From Warburgia ugandensis (Eukaryota; Streptophyta; Magnoliopsida; Canellales; Canellaceae): DNA of 64,000 nt. The notes under the pieces were generated by a model that saw nothing but the letters and a program-made list of their open reading frames with translations, was not told where the DNA came from and did not search any database. The stretch lies in assembly GCA_035236585.1 (NCBI GenBank), contig CP141133.1:43789729-43853728 (forward strand). Direction: 5' to 3'. A program made the translations under genes and the position numbers. Shown piece after piece: positions 48,757-60,208 of the stretch. Each line of letters opens with the position of its first letter. Positions within the stretch are counted from its first letter, which is position 1.

Positions 48757-49220
48757 GATTAGACCATCAATCTAACATCATATCATTAGATCTGTGATTG
48801 ATCTGGCCATCCATAATGATCTGGCTATTAATCTATCTCCAATGTGATAGATTTGTGATTGATCTACCATCCATCATGATCCAATCATTGATTTTCCCTC
48901 CAAAGTCAACGCTATGATATATCATGAACCCTCACATGATCCAACTATTGATCGATCACTAGTGCCTTGATCTATGACTAATTTGATCCATTCATGATGA
49001 TCCAACCATTGATCAATCACTAACCCCTTGATCTATGAGTGATCTTATTCATTCACCACAATTCGACCATTGATTGATCACTAGAAACTAGATCTATGAT
49101 GGATCTGATCCGATCATCATGATGAAACCCTAAATCTATCACTAAAATATTAGAACTTTGATCAATCCACCCTTGGGAGATGATCCAACAGTCAATTAAC
49201 CACTTAGTGCTTACTTTTGT
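48757..49220. repeat. 61-bp minisatellite rich in GATC
   Basis: Unit starts at 48757, 48818, 48878, 48938, 48999, 49060, 49121 and 49182 (spacings 60-61). Typical unit: GATCCAACCATTGATCAATC, then ACT, a variable part, CTTGATCTATGA and TGATCC..TTCAT. About 7.5 diverged copies, each with several GATC sites. Confidence 0.93.
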
Positions 49221-49559
49221 AATTAATATAAGTTCACAACTTGATCTGAATATAGATGTCACAGTAGATGATTTGATATGTGCTTACATCCGTCATGTGA
49301 CTCTTGGGTTTAGTTCCAAATGTTTGCATTGTTGGAGGTAATGCTATATAGGATGGGGTATTAAGTTGAATGGTGCATAAAATTCTACAATAGATTTATG
49401 CTTGACTTCTGCAAGTGGTGTGATCATGGGGTGGGAACTTGGTTTCTTAACCCTTGCCTAAGAATACATTTAATCTCTTGGTCAAAAGGTACTAACTCTA
49501 AGTTTTGAGTTTGACACTCTAACATACATTGCTTATAGTGGAGGTTCTGATGATGATCA
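49221..49559. other. Spacer, nothing recognised
   Basis: No open frame of note, no terminal repeat. Confidence 0.4.
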
Positions 49560-51073
49560 AGTATGGACTGTCATACCTCACACTTGCCTTGTATTATTAC
49601 AATCCATTTAAAAGTTAAATGAAATGCAAGTCACAGTGGGCCTCACTACAAATTTCACTTAAAAACCCAATGTAAGAAAGCAATAAAACCCTAATCTAAT
49701 GTGATGAAGCTTTGGCCCCATTGATCACCACCACTCCTTTGCCAATTTTTTATCACACAAAATCAAACAAAATATGTTCAATTATAAGGAATTAGCAATA
49801 AATGTAAAAAATGATGAAAAATCATAATCAATGCAAGCTAAACTTAGACTAGAGGTAAATAACCTAAATTAAGATCCAATACACAATTCTGTTGTGATTC
49901 CTTAGCAATGACACCAAAAACATGTTATGATATTCTAAATAACTCACAAGCGCATGAATCAGTTATAATATAAGCATGCTATGGAGGTCGATCCCATAAG
50001 GAATTAAATGATTTGTGTGATTAGTGGATCCTTACTTAAACTACTTAGCCTAGCCAATGAAAATGGTTTTAACTAACTAAGAATGGAAACTTAGCATAAA
50101 TTTAAAACATGGAGTATGAAAATTAACTAAAGCAATCAAACTCATATAGAAGCTTTTCTAAAGTCACACTTTCTAAAAATAAAACTTTGCTAAATTAAAA
50201 CTTAATAAGAATGAAATTTAAAAACTATCTAAATATTGAAAATCTAACTAATGGAAAATAAATATATGGAATAAAAAAAAGAAGTAACAAATCAATCCAC
50301 TTACAATGCACACAATCCTAAATGATGGTATGAATAGTTAATGGTGCAAAATTATATATGATGGAAAATTTAAAATCTAATGAAAAAGGGATTTTAATGC
50401 AATCTAAGATAACTATCTAAATGAAACAAGATGCATCAATAAACAACTACCAAAAACTTAATGAAAACATTATGTAAAACCATGTACATGATTGAAAGGT
50501 TGTGCACATAGTACAAAGGTGTAGTCCATGTGAATCGTAAGTTAATTCTATAGAAGTTTAATGCAAGGATGGATCATGCATTAGACACATGAGCTATGAT
50601 GCAACTATAAGAGCAAAGAATGCATGAAAAGAGCTTATGTAAAGTGCTTATGATGCATATGATGAGGAGCACTCTTAATATCCATGTAAAGTAAGATGAA
50701 ATTCAATTAAGGCATTCATGAATATTGTATATGATTCATGGGTTAATGCAATCACAAATAAGAGTACATTATCATTTAAATTAAACTAGAACTTGTTGAT
50801 TAATCATTGATTTCATTGAAATAAAATTTACATCTATGATAGTGAGCATGTACATGAGATGGGAACAAAAAGTTGCTCACTCTTAAGTAACATATGCCCA
50901 ATCCACATCACAAATCAATACTATTAATACATCCCAATAATAGTCCTCTTAAGTCAAGATATCAGGCAAGTAATCCAATGAGAGAATTCAAGGATAAGAG
51001 ATGGAAAATGATGAGATAAACAAGAACATGATATGGCTAAAACAAAGCAAGAACTATGAAAAGAGGAAAGAGA
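49560..51073 (-). mobile_element. Minus-strand T-family leader and LTR end
   Basis: The complement contains GGCAAAGGAGTGGTGG (49732-49747), then, moving right, a PBS at 49899-49916 and an LTR end at 49923 (CATAACA). The GGTCGATCCCATAAGGAATT block (49987) mirrors the TATGAGATTTCCTGTGGGATTGAC block of LTR1. Only about 1.15 kb of LTR remains before the inverted-end unit at 51077. Confidence 0.75.
49899..49916 (-). promoter_or_regulatory. tRNA-Asp-type PBS (copy 3, best preserved)
   Basis: The complement reads TGGTGTCATTGCTAAGGA; it differs from TGGCGCCGTTGCCGGGGA at six of eighteen positions, all C-to-T or G-to-A. This copy anchors the PBS call for the T family. Confidence 0.82.
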
Positions 51074-51770
51074 AATGTTGATGTTTTTCACAAGCGCATG
51101 GGTTATTGTGGTATAGCTAATGCAAGTACGCATTGCAAGAATTTGGAGTTTTAAATAAAATTTAATTATTTAAAATTAAAATTAATTAAAATTTTAAAAA
51201 AAAATCAAACTTCATCTTCAGTTTAACAATGAAATTCCAGAGGTCTAATTCTAAGAAGAACAATAAAACCTTAACTAAAATGAAAACTAGAAAAAATTAA
51301 AAAAAAAAAATCTACTTCCATATCTTAAGTACTATCTAATTTCATCACTTCTTGTAATGTCCCCAATTTTTGTAATATTAAAAGCCCATAAAAAGTTCAG
51401 TTTTAAAGATAAGGGCATTTTGGTCATTTCACTAGTTTCCTTGACTAAACCCAGGAATTTGGTCCTAAAAGTGGTGCCATTAGATGCTTCTCAGAAAAAG
51501 GAATCCAACGAGACCAAAATTACCCAAAACAGAGTTAAAATGAGCAAGATATGGCCCTTTCAAGTTCACGGGCAAAACTGTAAATTTCAAAAAAACGACT
51601 TAACCTGAAAAACACAGGTGCCCATTTTGATACGGGCACCCCGTCATCTTCAACCTCCTAGAGGCTTCTGGAACGGCGGTGTTTCAAGGAGAAACCACCG
51701 CCATTCTGGAGGTTTCCCCACCGCCATTCAAAGGCGGTTAGAACCCCTCCAGAACCCTCTTTAAAAGCCC

Positions 51771-51778
51771 TATAAATA
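51771..51778 (+). promoter_or_regulatory. TATA box of the B1 5' LTR
   Basis: TATAAATA within CCCTATAAATAGAGCTC, identical at 57859-57866 in the 3' LTR and at 16794-16801 (minus) in the solo LTR. Probable RNA polymerase II start of the genomic transcript. Confidence 0.8.
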
Positions 51779-53399
51779 GAGCTCTTGGGTGCCTCTAATG
51801 GCAGCCCAAAACCTTGGAGAAAACCCATCGCGGAGCAGTGACCAAGAGGGGAAAACATGGAGAGAAAACCAGCCACAAATCAGGTACGCTCAAAAACTCC
51901 CCAAACCCATCTCACCCATAGTCCTAGGCTCAATTCCCCTAAGTTTTTGCATGAAAAAACACGCAAAACGGAGCCTGGGAGAGCCAACAAGACCCTGGGA
52001 CGTCCCCAGGGCCACACTGGTTCGACAGGGTCGAACCAGGGTGTCCTGAGGACGCCCCGGTCCCCAGTCGACGCAGACGTTCCAGGCGGAACGTGACGCA
52101 TCGAATGCGTCAGAAGGAAACCAACGGGCGCATCCGGGGACGCGCCCGCTAAAGAGAGAGATGGGTAGAGAAGTCGCGCGCGTCTGTAGATGCGCCCACT
52201 GAGGCGCACGCCGCAGACGCGCAGCGCCCTAGCATTCCGATTTTTTTTGACATTAAGACTCTATGTACATACAACACTAAAACACTTATAACTTGAGATC
52301 TAGAGCTCCGATTGAGGCGCCGCAAAAGGTGTTGTGTTCGTATCGATGACATGGACACATTCAAACCATAAAATCCCTAATCAAGGCCCAATCAAAGTAT
52401 GGCATGACCCTTAAAATAGAATGGTGGCGCGTGGCCACTAGAACTTTGGAAAACTGAGGATACCAAGGCCCAATTAGCACCTTAGGACACCCGTAGGCAT
52501 AGGTATGGACCCCTAATGCCTAAGTAATAAGATACAACTGCTTTAAACCCATAAAAGATAGGATAAACTAACCTTGAGTCCCCAAACCATGTTCAGGAGC
52601 GTACGAGGACAAAAGGGTTAACGCAACCTAGTCAGGTAGGTGCTCTATCACTATTAGATTCTTTTAAAAAGATCTATTATTATTTTGAGAACATATGTTA
52701 TAAGCATATGACTTATTTAGCATGATTTAATTCAGCATGCATATGATAGATGTTTTGTACATAGCCATGTTTTGAAATGATTGCATATACATTATGCACA
52801 TATATGTGTTGTAAACAAGTGCATGCATTGCATGATTTAAGTACTTGCAAAGATTGCATGTCCTTGAGGGTTGCCAAAAGACGCTGGAGTGCCGAGGGCC
52901 AGGAAGTTGTGAGGGACCCAAAAGAGGACAAGATTTAACAAAAGGTTTTGACTTATCTTATGTGATTTTGGCAAGTAAGCCCGTGGGTGCTATGCCGAGG
53001 GGTCTGGGTTGGCCACCCGGCCTCTACCACTAATTGGTGGATGGGTACCACGCCCAAAAAGAGGCAAGTCCCTACGTCGACTACATTTGGTACAGGGGGC
53101 TACCACTGGTGTCACGGCACTGGGTTGACGTGTCATAGGCCCCGTGGAGGCTATGACCGAGTGTCCTCAGGTACCCCGGGACCACACGGCGAGGAGGTTG
53201 TGGGCATAGTGGACCCTATGGTTTGATGAGTTATGTGCATTTTATATAGCATGATATGAGGTTGGTCGACCATACCATATTAGAGGTCCATGAGTTGGAC
53301 TCCATGAAGCATCTATTGCATATCATGATGTCATCATATATATATATATATATATGATACTTTCAGTTTTGGATTATGTGATCTTTTAAGTCATGAGAA

Positions 53400-53533
53400 T
53401 TTCAGTTGATTATGGATTCTTATACTGATATTGAACTCAAGTATTCAAACATACGCATATTTTGAATTTCAGTTGATTATGGACTCTTATACCGATATTG
53501 AACTCGAGTATTCAAACATACGCATGTTTTGAA
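53400..53533. repeat. 67-bp tandem duplication in the B1 LTR
   Basis: 53400-53466 and 53467-53533 differ at a few sites; the same duplication is in the 3' LTR (about 59551-59684), but the solo LTR has a single copy (about 15050-15115 on the other strand). Confidence 0.93.
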
Positions 53534-54058
53534 TGAGCATGTGATTTTGAAACATCTCATGCATTTATAAAACTAGTAGTGATAGGCTTCTACTGAGTAT
53601 ATTATATACTCACCCAATCCTCAACATTTTTCAGACATAAGTAAGTACTCAAGGACAGGATACGTCCGTATATATCATGGTTCAGGACAGCTTCACTCAC
53701 AAAAAGAGGACATCTATGTTAGTGTTATGAGCAAGTGAATCTAAAAGGAAACAAATACACATGTAAGTAAACTCTCAACCCTTTGGACATGTTTTTGTAC
53801 TTAGTTATAGTTGGGCTGTGCATTGTGACTGGAAAGACCTGGGGAAAAACATTTATGATTTCTGAAGTTTTTCAAAAACTACCTTAGTTGTTGTGAAAGC
53901 AAATGACACTCAGGCTTTTCAAAAATGAGTTTAAAACTAAAGGTTTTCCGCTGCATTGCATGGTTTTTATAGAATGGTTTTCAAATAGGGATGCATCCCG
54001 CCTTAGGAAATTAGACATTGCATTTAAAAATGCATGAGAAAACCCAGGTCGTCACAGT

Positions 54059-54070
54059 TGGTATCAGAGC
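54059..54070 (+). promoter_or_regulatory. Primer-binding site of B1, initiator tRNA-Met
   Basis: TGGTATCAGAGC two bases after the 5' LTR end, the same spacing as in A1. Confidence 0.96.
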
Positions 54071-57000
54071 CCAGGTTTTATCCTTTCACAGCCAGTCCAG
54101 CATGTTCAAGGGTCATAGACAATAAAGAAAATGGGAGTAGTAGAGTTGACTACTTCTATTTGAAGATTACAATATTAATGCTCAAGGCATTTCACCATAA
54201 ACACGTAGGTGAAAAAGGAGATAGTCCTAGCAAATACTTAGATATTGGATTGATTGAATCCTATCAAAATCATAGGAAATAAGGATTGTTGTGCAGTGGT
54301 ACAAAGATGAAATCTCATATAAGGATCAGATTATGATGAAAATGAATGAATGAAGATAATTATTAGACTTGTTAATAGCTAGTGTTGGCTTGCAATAAAG
54401 TAATCTTTTCAAAGGTGAGAAAAATCAAAAGACCTAGATGGCTATCTTACCATCATAAAGAATGTCAGAATATGAGTACACTATCACAAGGATGTGATAT
54501 ATGAGATGTAAAGGACAGACTTTGAGGATAATTTTGATGATAATCTAAGAAGAATGAGAATGCAAGATGATATTAGGGGATAACAGTGACTCATACTAGA
54601 TCACAAAGGTATAGCTCAATTTTGGATACCTTAATTGGAGTCCTATAAAGAGTGAAGTGCTATCGAATAAGAACTACTTGAGTATTATGGAACAAATCCG
54701 GAGATGCATACAAGTGACATATTATGTGATAGGGAAGTAAATTCAACCGAGTTATCAAAAGATTTTGATGATAATACTAAGGATGATAATAGATCAATCC
54801 TAACATGAACTTGTAAGAGAAGTGTAGCATGACCAAAATGTCAATGCCATTATTAAGACATTGTATGAATTTTATTGAGGCTATAGGCAACTGAGGATTT
54901 CAATAATCTTAAGACAGTTTAGAATTTCTAAGAAGCATTCAGTTTATCATATCTGTTAAGTGAAGGAGTAGATGCAGTATCAAATATATGCAACAACGCA
55001 TATAGAGACATTGATCCAGGTAGACCAAATGGATATTGAAGAAAAGAGAGAAAGAGATAGAGATGTAACTATAAGTACTCGATGAATATTGAATAATCAA
55101 AAGAAGAAGATCATGACTCAATGAAGATGCATACAATTCTAACATCTTGAATCCTATAGGAGGGAAGATCAAACATATGCAAAGGAATAATAATAGTTGA
55201 GTTGGCAATGATACGTATAATAGAGAGAAAGCACATGGGATTTAAGACTTTGAGTAGAGTATCGAATTTCAGGAGATTATGTGACAAGAAATTTTCAAAG
55301 AAGAATGGCGACCAACTAGAAATTAAATTCTACAAATGGTTTGATATCAATAAGATTCTTATCAAGATCCATTAGCTTATGGGGGACACCAATGGATATA
55401 ATCCATAAAAAGGAAAATTTGGTGATATCTCACCTTGCCACTACATGAGTAAATAAAGTTATATTGAAAAAGAAATAGGTCAGGATAGTAACTTAACCAT
55501 TTAGCAAGTAGGGTACCATCAAGGATCAAATTGAGGTCTCGCCATCATCAATTGGAAGACCAAATATCTTAAGACCATCATTGAGTGTTGTTAACTAAAT
55601 AGAGGCATCCCACCCTAATTAATCAGGTATGTTAATATCTATGAGTTAGTAGTTGAAGTTATATACTCAGAAGGATGTTATGAGTCTTTAGACTTGAGTA
55701 CTTGATAGGCTAAGTCATTTGAGGCTATAAGGCCAGTTGATTAGGCCACATCATGAAGTTGATTAGGCCACATCATGGAGGAGCTACAAGTACAATAAAT
55801 ATAGTAACAACTGAGATAGGAGCAAAAATAAGAAGTGATCTAAACCAAGGTGAAAGGTTTTTAAAACCTTAGTGGCTACCATGACAAGGTGAAGAAATTA
55901 CTTTGGGTCTGAAAAATACTACAGACTTGGATTGAAAGCAAGGTAGATAAGTATCGATCACTCTAGAGGCCCTTGAGCTTATAACGTATCTGGAAAGAGA
56001 TCAATAGGTAATCAAATAAAGTCTTTCTATGTCTAAGGAAATGTTTATGCTTATCTGAGTCTTGTTGAACTTGTTGAGTTAACAACTTCAGTATAATTTG
56101 ATATAATTGCTATTGAGGGAGAATTATGGCTATGAGATGGCACTTGAAAGATAAAATAAGGAGGCACTTGAAAGATAAAAGTTGAGGAATTGAGAAAATC
56201 ACTACTTATGATGATACCTCCTGACAATACAGACTGCATGGTTGACGATAAAGCCTTATTAAAAGATTGGGCAATATATATTGACATAGGGAATGGAAAG
56301 AGAAAAGTTGAGGAGGCTAGCACACTATAAGGTGAAGATGTGATGTTACTTACCTTTAGGCAAAAAGTTAGTTGTTATAAGCATATACTAAGTACGAAAA
56401 AAAAAAATTAAAATTAATTGAAGGAATTTCCTAAGGACTAACCCTACTGGATTGACTATAGAACTTTTGGATTGAAAAAGTTACTAAGAAAATCATCACG
56501 CAAAGAAAGGGCAAAGAGGATGAAGACAAAGGATTCAACCATGACCAAGTAAGGGTACTAGGTTATAAGGAACTTTTTTTACTTTGCATGGGTAAGAACA
56601 TTATTGAAAATCCTAAATGACAAATGGATGAGAAATAGTGAGACAGGCTTCTAGACGAAAACATATGACCATGATGATGAATCGACCATTAACATTTGAC
56701 ATGAGTTTGGATAAGATCCTAACAGAGGAAAGCATTTAATGAATTCAATAATGAAACTAGATATGAAGTTAGAACATTTTACTTTCAGTATATGACAAGG
56801 TCCTCAATGTAAGATGCTACTAATTGGCTTTTATTTTCGAATGTAAACTTGGTCAAGGAAATCAAGTCACATATGAAAAACGACAGACAGTTGAAATTCA
56901 AAGTTAAGTAAGAGTTTGGCTATAAAGCATATGATACCATATCAGTTATTAAAGTATCTTGGAGACAAGGGTAAGAAGCAAAGTTAGACACAATAGAAAG

Positions 57001-57440
57001 AAGGTAACTTTTTGGACTTGTGGATAATGAAAGAGATCACTAGATGAAAAGGATTATCCTATGATATTCAAAATAGGAGAAATAAGATAATATGATCTTG
57101 AAAGAAGTATATGCATGAGCAAAGAAGCATGATCTTACGAGGAGAGTATCCTATACATGATGAGATAAGTATAGGAATCTAAGGAATTCAAGATAGATGA
57201 AGTACCGCTAGAAAATGGTATTGTTAAATTGGCACGTACGAGAGTATGGCGCTGCATCAGAGTACGCAGCGAAAATAGGCCCTTATAGGTGAAGCCTTAT
57301 AGGAGGAACAATGGAAATGATAAGTGAGGATAAGCCTAGATTTGATTTCTAAGGGGGAATGCATTCACCAAGGAGTTATCTAAGAGACAAAATATCTTGG
57401 AAGATGATAATTTATGGAATTTCGAGGACGAAATTCTTTT

Positions 57441-57450
57441 AAGGGGGTAA
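57441..57450 (+). promoter_or_regulatory. Polypurine tract of B1
   Basis: AAGGGGGTAA followed by TAA and the 3' LTR at 57454; preceded by TTCGAGGACGAAATTCTTTT. Confidence 0.92.
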
Positions 57451-57453
57451 TAA

Positions 57454-60208
57454 TGTAATGTCCCCAATTTTTGTAATATTAAAAGCCCATAAAAAGTTCA
57501 GTTTTAAAGATAAGCGCATTTTGGTCATTTCACTAGTCGCCTTGACTAAACCTAGGAATTGGTTCCATTAGATGCGTCTTGGAAAAAGGAATCCAACGAG
57601 ACCAAAATCACCCAAAACAGAGTTAAAATGAGCAAGATATGGCCCTTTCAAGTTCAGGGGCAAAACTGTAAATTTCACAAAAACGACTTAACCTGAAAAA
57701 CACAGGTGCCCGTTTTGATACGGGCACCCCGTCATCTTCAACCTCCTAGAGGCTTCTGGAACGGCAGTGTTTCAAGGAGAAACCACCGCCATTCTGGAGG
57801 TTTCCCCACCGCCATTCAAAGGCAGTTAGAACCCCTCCAGAACCCTCTTTAAAAGCCCTATAAATAGAGCTCTTGGGTGCCTCTAATGGCAGCCCAAAAC
57901 CTTGGAGAAAACCCATCGTGGAGCAGTGACCAAGAGAGGAAAACGTGGAGAGAAAACCAGCCACAAATCAGGTACGCTCAAAAACTCCCCAAACCCATCT
58001 CACCCATAGTCCTAGGCTCAATTCCCCTAAGTTTTTGCATGAAAAAACACGCAAAACGGAGCCTGGGAGAGCCAACAAGACCCTGGGACGTCCCCAGGGC
58101 CACACTGGTTCAACAGGGTCGAACCAAGGTGTCCTAAGGATGCCCCGGTCCCCAGTCGACGCAGACGTTCCAGACGGAACGTGATGCGTCGAACGCGTCG
58201 GAAGGAAACCAACGGGCGCGTTCGGGGACGCGCCCGCTAAAGAGAGAGATGGGCGGAGAAGTCGCGCACGTCTGTAGACACGCTCGCTGAGGTGCACACC
58301 GCAGATGCACAGCGCGCTAGTGCACGTCGACTTTTTGTTACTTAAGGTAGCAGGGCGCACGTCGTAGACTGCGAGCGCCCTAGCATTCCGGTTTTTTTTT
58401 ACTTTAAGACTCTGTGTACATACAACACTAAAACGCTTATAACTTGAGATCTAGAGCTCCGATTGAGGCGCCGTAAAAGGCTTTGTGTTCGTATCGACGA
58501 CACAGACACATTTAAATCATAAAATCCCTAATCAAGGCCCAATCAAAGTAGAGCATGACCCTTAGAATAGGATGGTGGCGCGTGGCTACTAGAACTTTGG
58601 AAAACTGAGTATACCAAGGCCCAATTAGGACCTTAGGACACCCATAGGCATAGGTATGGACCCCTAATGCCTAAGTAATAAGACACAACTACTTTAAACC
58701 CATAAAAGATAGGATAAACTAACCTTGAGTCCCCAAACCATGTTCAGGAGCGTACGAGGACAAAAGGGTTAACGCGACCTAGTCAGGTAGGTGCTCTATC
58801 ACTATTAGATTCTTTTAAAAAGATCTATTATTGTTTTGAGAACATATGTTATAAGCATATGACTTATTTAGCATGATTTGATTCAGCATGCATATGATAG
58901 ACGTTTTGTACATAGCTATGTTTTGAAATGATTGCATATACATTATGCACTTATATGTGTTGCAAATAAGTGCATGCATTGCATGATTTAAGTACTTGCA
59001 AAGATTGCATGTCCTTGAGGGTTGCCAAAAGACGCTGGAGTGACGAGGGCCAGGCAGTTGTGAGGGACCCAAAAGAGGACAAGATTTAACAAAAGGTTTT
59101 GACTTATCTTATGTGATTTCGGCAAGTAAGCCCGTGGGGTGCTATGCCGAGTGGTCTGGGTTGGCCACCCGGCCTCTACCACTAATAGGTGGATGGGTAC
59201 CATGCCCAAAAAGAGGCAAGTTCCTACGTCGACTGCATGTGGTACAGGATGCTACCACTGGTGTCATGGCACTGGGTTGACATGTCATAGGCCTCGTGGA
59301 GGCTATGACCGAGTGTCCTCAGGTACCCGGGGACCACACGGCGAGGAGGTCGTGGGCATAGTGGACCCTATGGTTTAATGAGTTATGTGCATTTCATATA
59401 GCATGATATGAGGTTGGTCGACCATACCATACTAGAGGTCCATGAGTTGGACTCCATGAAGCATCTATTGCATATCATGATGTCATCATATATATATATA
59501 TATATATGATACTTTCAGTTTTGGATTATGTGATCTTTTAAGTCATGAGAATTTCAGTTGATTATGGATTCTTATACTGATATTAAACTCGAGTATTCAA
59601 ACATACGCATATTTTGAATTTCAGTTGATTATGGACTCTTATACTGATATTGAACTCGAGTATTCAAACATACGCATGTTTTGAATGAGCATGTGATTTT
59701 GAAACATCTCATGCATTTATAAAACTAGTAGTGATAGGCTTCTACTAAGTATATTATATACTCACCCAATCCTCAACATTTTTCAGACATAAGTAAGTAC
59801 TCAAGGACAGGATACGTCCGTATATATCATGGTTCAGGACAGCTTCACTCACAAAAAGAGGACATCTATGTTAGTGCTATGAGCAAGTGAATCCAAAAGG
59901 AAACAAATACACATGTAAGTAAACTCGCAACCCTTTGGACATGTGTTTGTACTTAGGTACAGTTGGGCTGTGCATTGTGATTGGAAAGACCTGGGGAAAA
60001 ACATTTATGATGTCTGAGGTTTTTCAAAAACTACCTTAGTTGTTGTGAAAGCAAATGACACTCGGGCTTTTCAAAAATGAGTTTAAAACTAAAGGTTTTC
60101 CGCTGCATTGCATGGTTTTTATAGAATGGTTTTCAAATAGGGATGCATCCCGCCTTAGGAAATTAGACATTGCATTTAAAAATGCATGAGAAAACCAGGG
60201 TCGTCACA
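57454..60208 (+). repeat. 3' LTR of B1
   Basis: TGTAATGTCCCC to AGGGTCGTCACA, 2755 bases. Retains the GCGCTAG...CTTAAGGTAGCAGGG segment (58310-58380) missing from the 5' LTR and lacks a short stretch near 57562. TATA box 57859-57866. Confidence 0.95.

Larger units (their letters stand above)
51353..54056 (+). repeat. 5' LTR of B1
   Basis: TGTAATGTCCCC to CAGGTCGTCACA, 2704 bases. TATA box 51771-51778; CpG-rich island about 52030-52230; (TA)n near 53335-53355; 67-bp tandem duplication 53400-53533. Compared with the 3' LTR and the solo copy it lacks about 70 bases around 52225. Confidence 0.95.
54057..57453 (+). other. Interior of B1 without recognisable coding domains
   Basis: No gag start of the MPP type, no zinc knuckle, protease, RT, RNase H or integrase motif is readable; the longest frames (82-90 codons) are unremarkable. 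It contains short tandem duplications: 22 bp at 55735-55756/55757-55778 and a GGCACTTGAAAGATAAAA repeat at about 56139-56178. Ends in the end-of-pol signature and PPT. Confidence 0.65.
51353..60208 (+). mobile_element. Element B1: full-length non-autonomous Ty3/gypsy (chromoviral)
   Basis: 8856 bases: 5' LTR 51353-54056, PBS 54059-54070, interior 54057-57453, PPT 57441-57450, 3' LTR 57454-60208. Perfect CTTCT duplications at 51348-51352 and 60209-60213. The LTRs are highly similar. The end-of-pol words TTTCGAGGACGAAATTC before the PPT mark the Tekay/Del lineage. The 3.4-kb interior is too short for gag-pol (usually about 5 kb) and no domain can be read in it. Confidence 0.95.

Noticed and set aside
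53335-53355. (TA)n runs at about 7771-7791, 24419-24438, 53335-53355 and 59487-59507 as possible promoters
   Set aside because: Simple repeats within LTR U5-side sequence; the likely core promoters are the TATAAATA boxes in U3.
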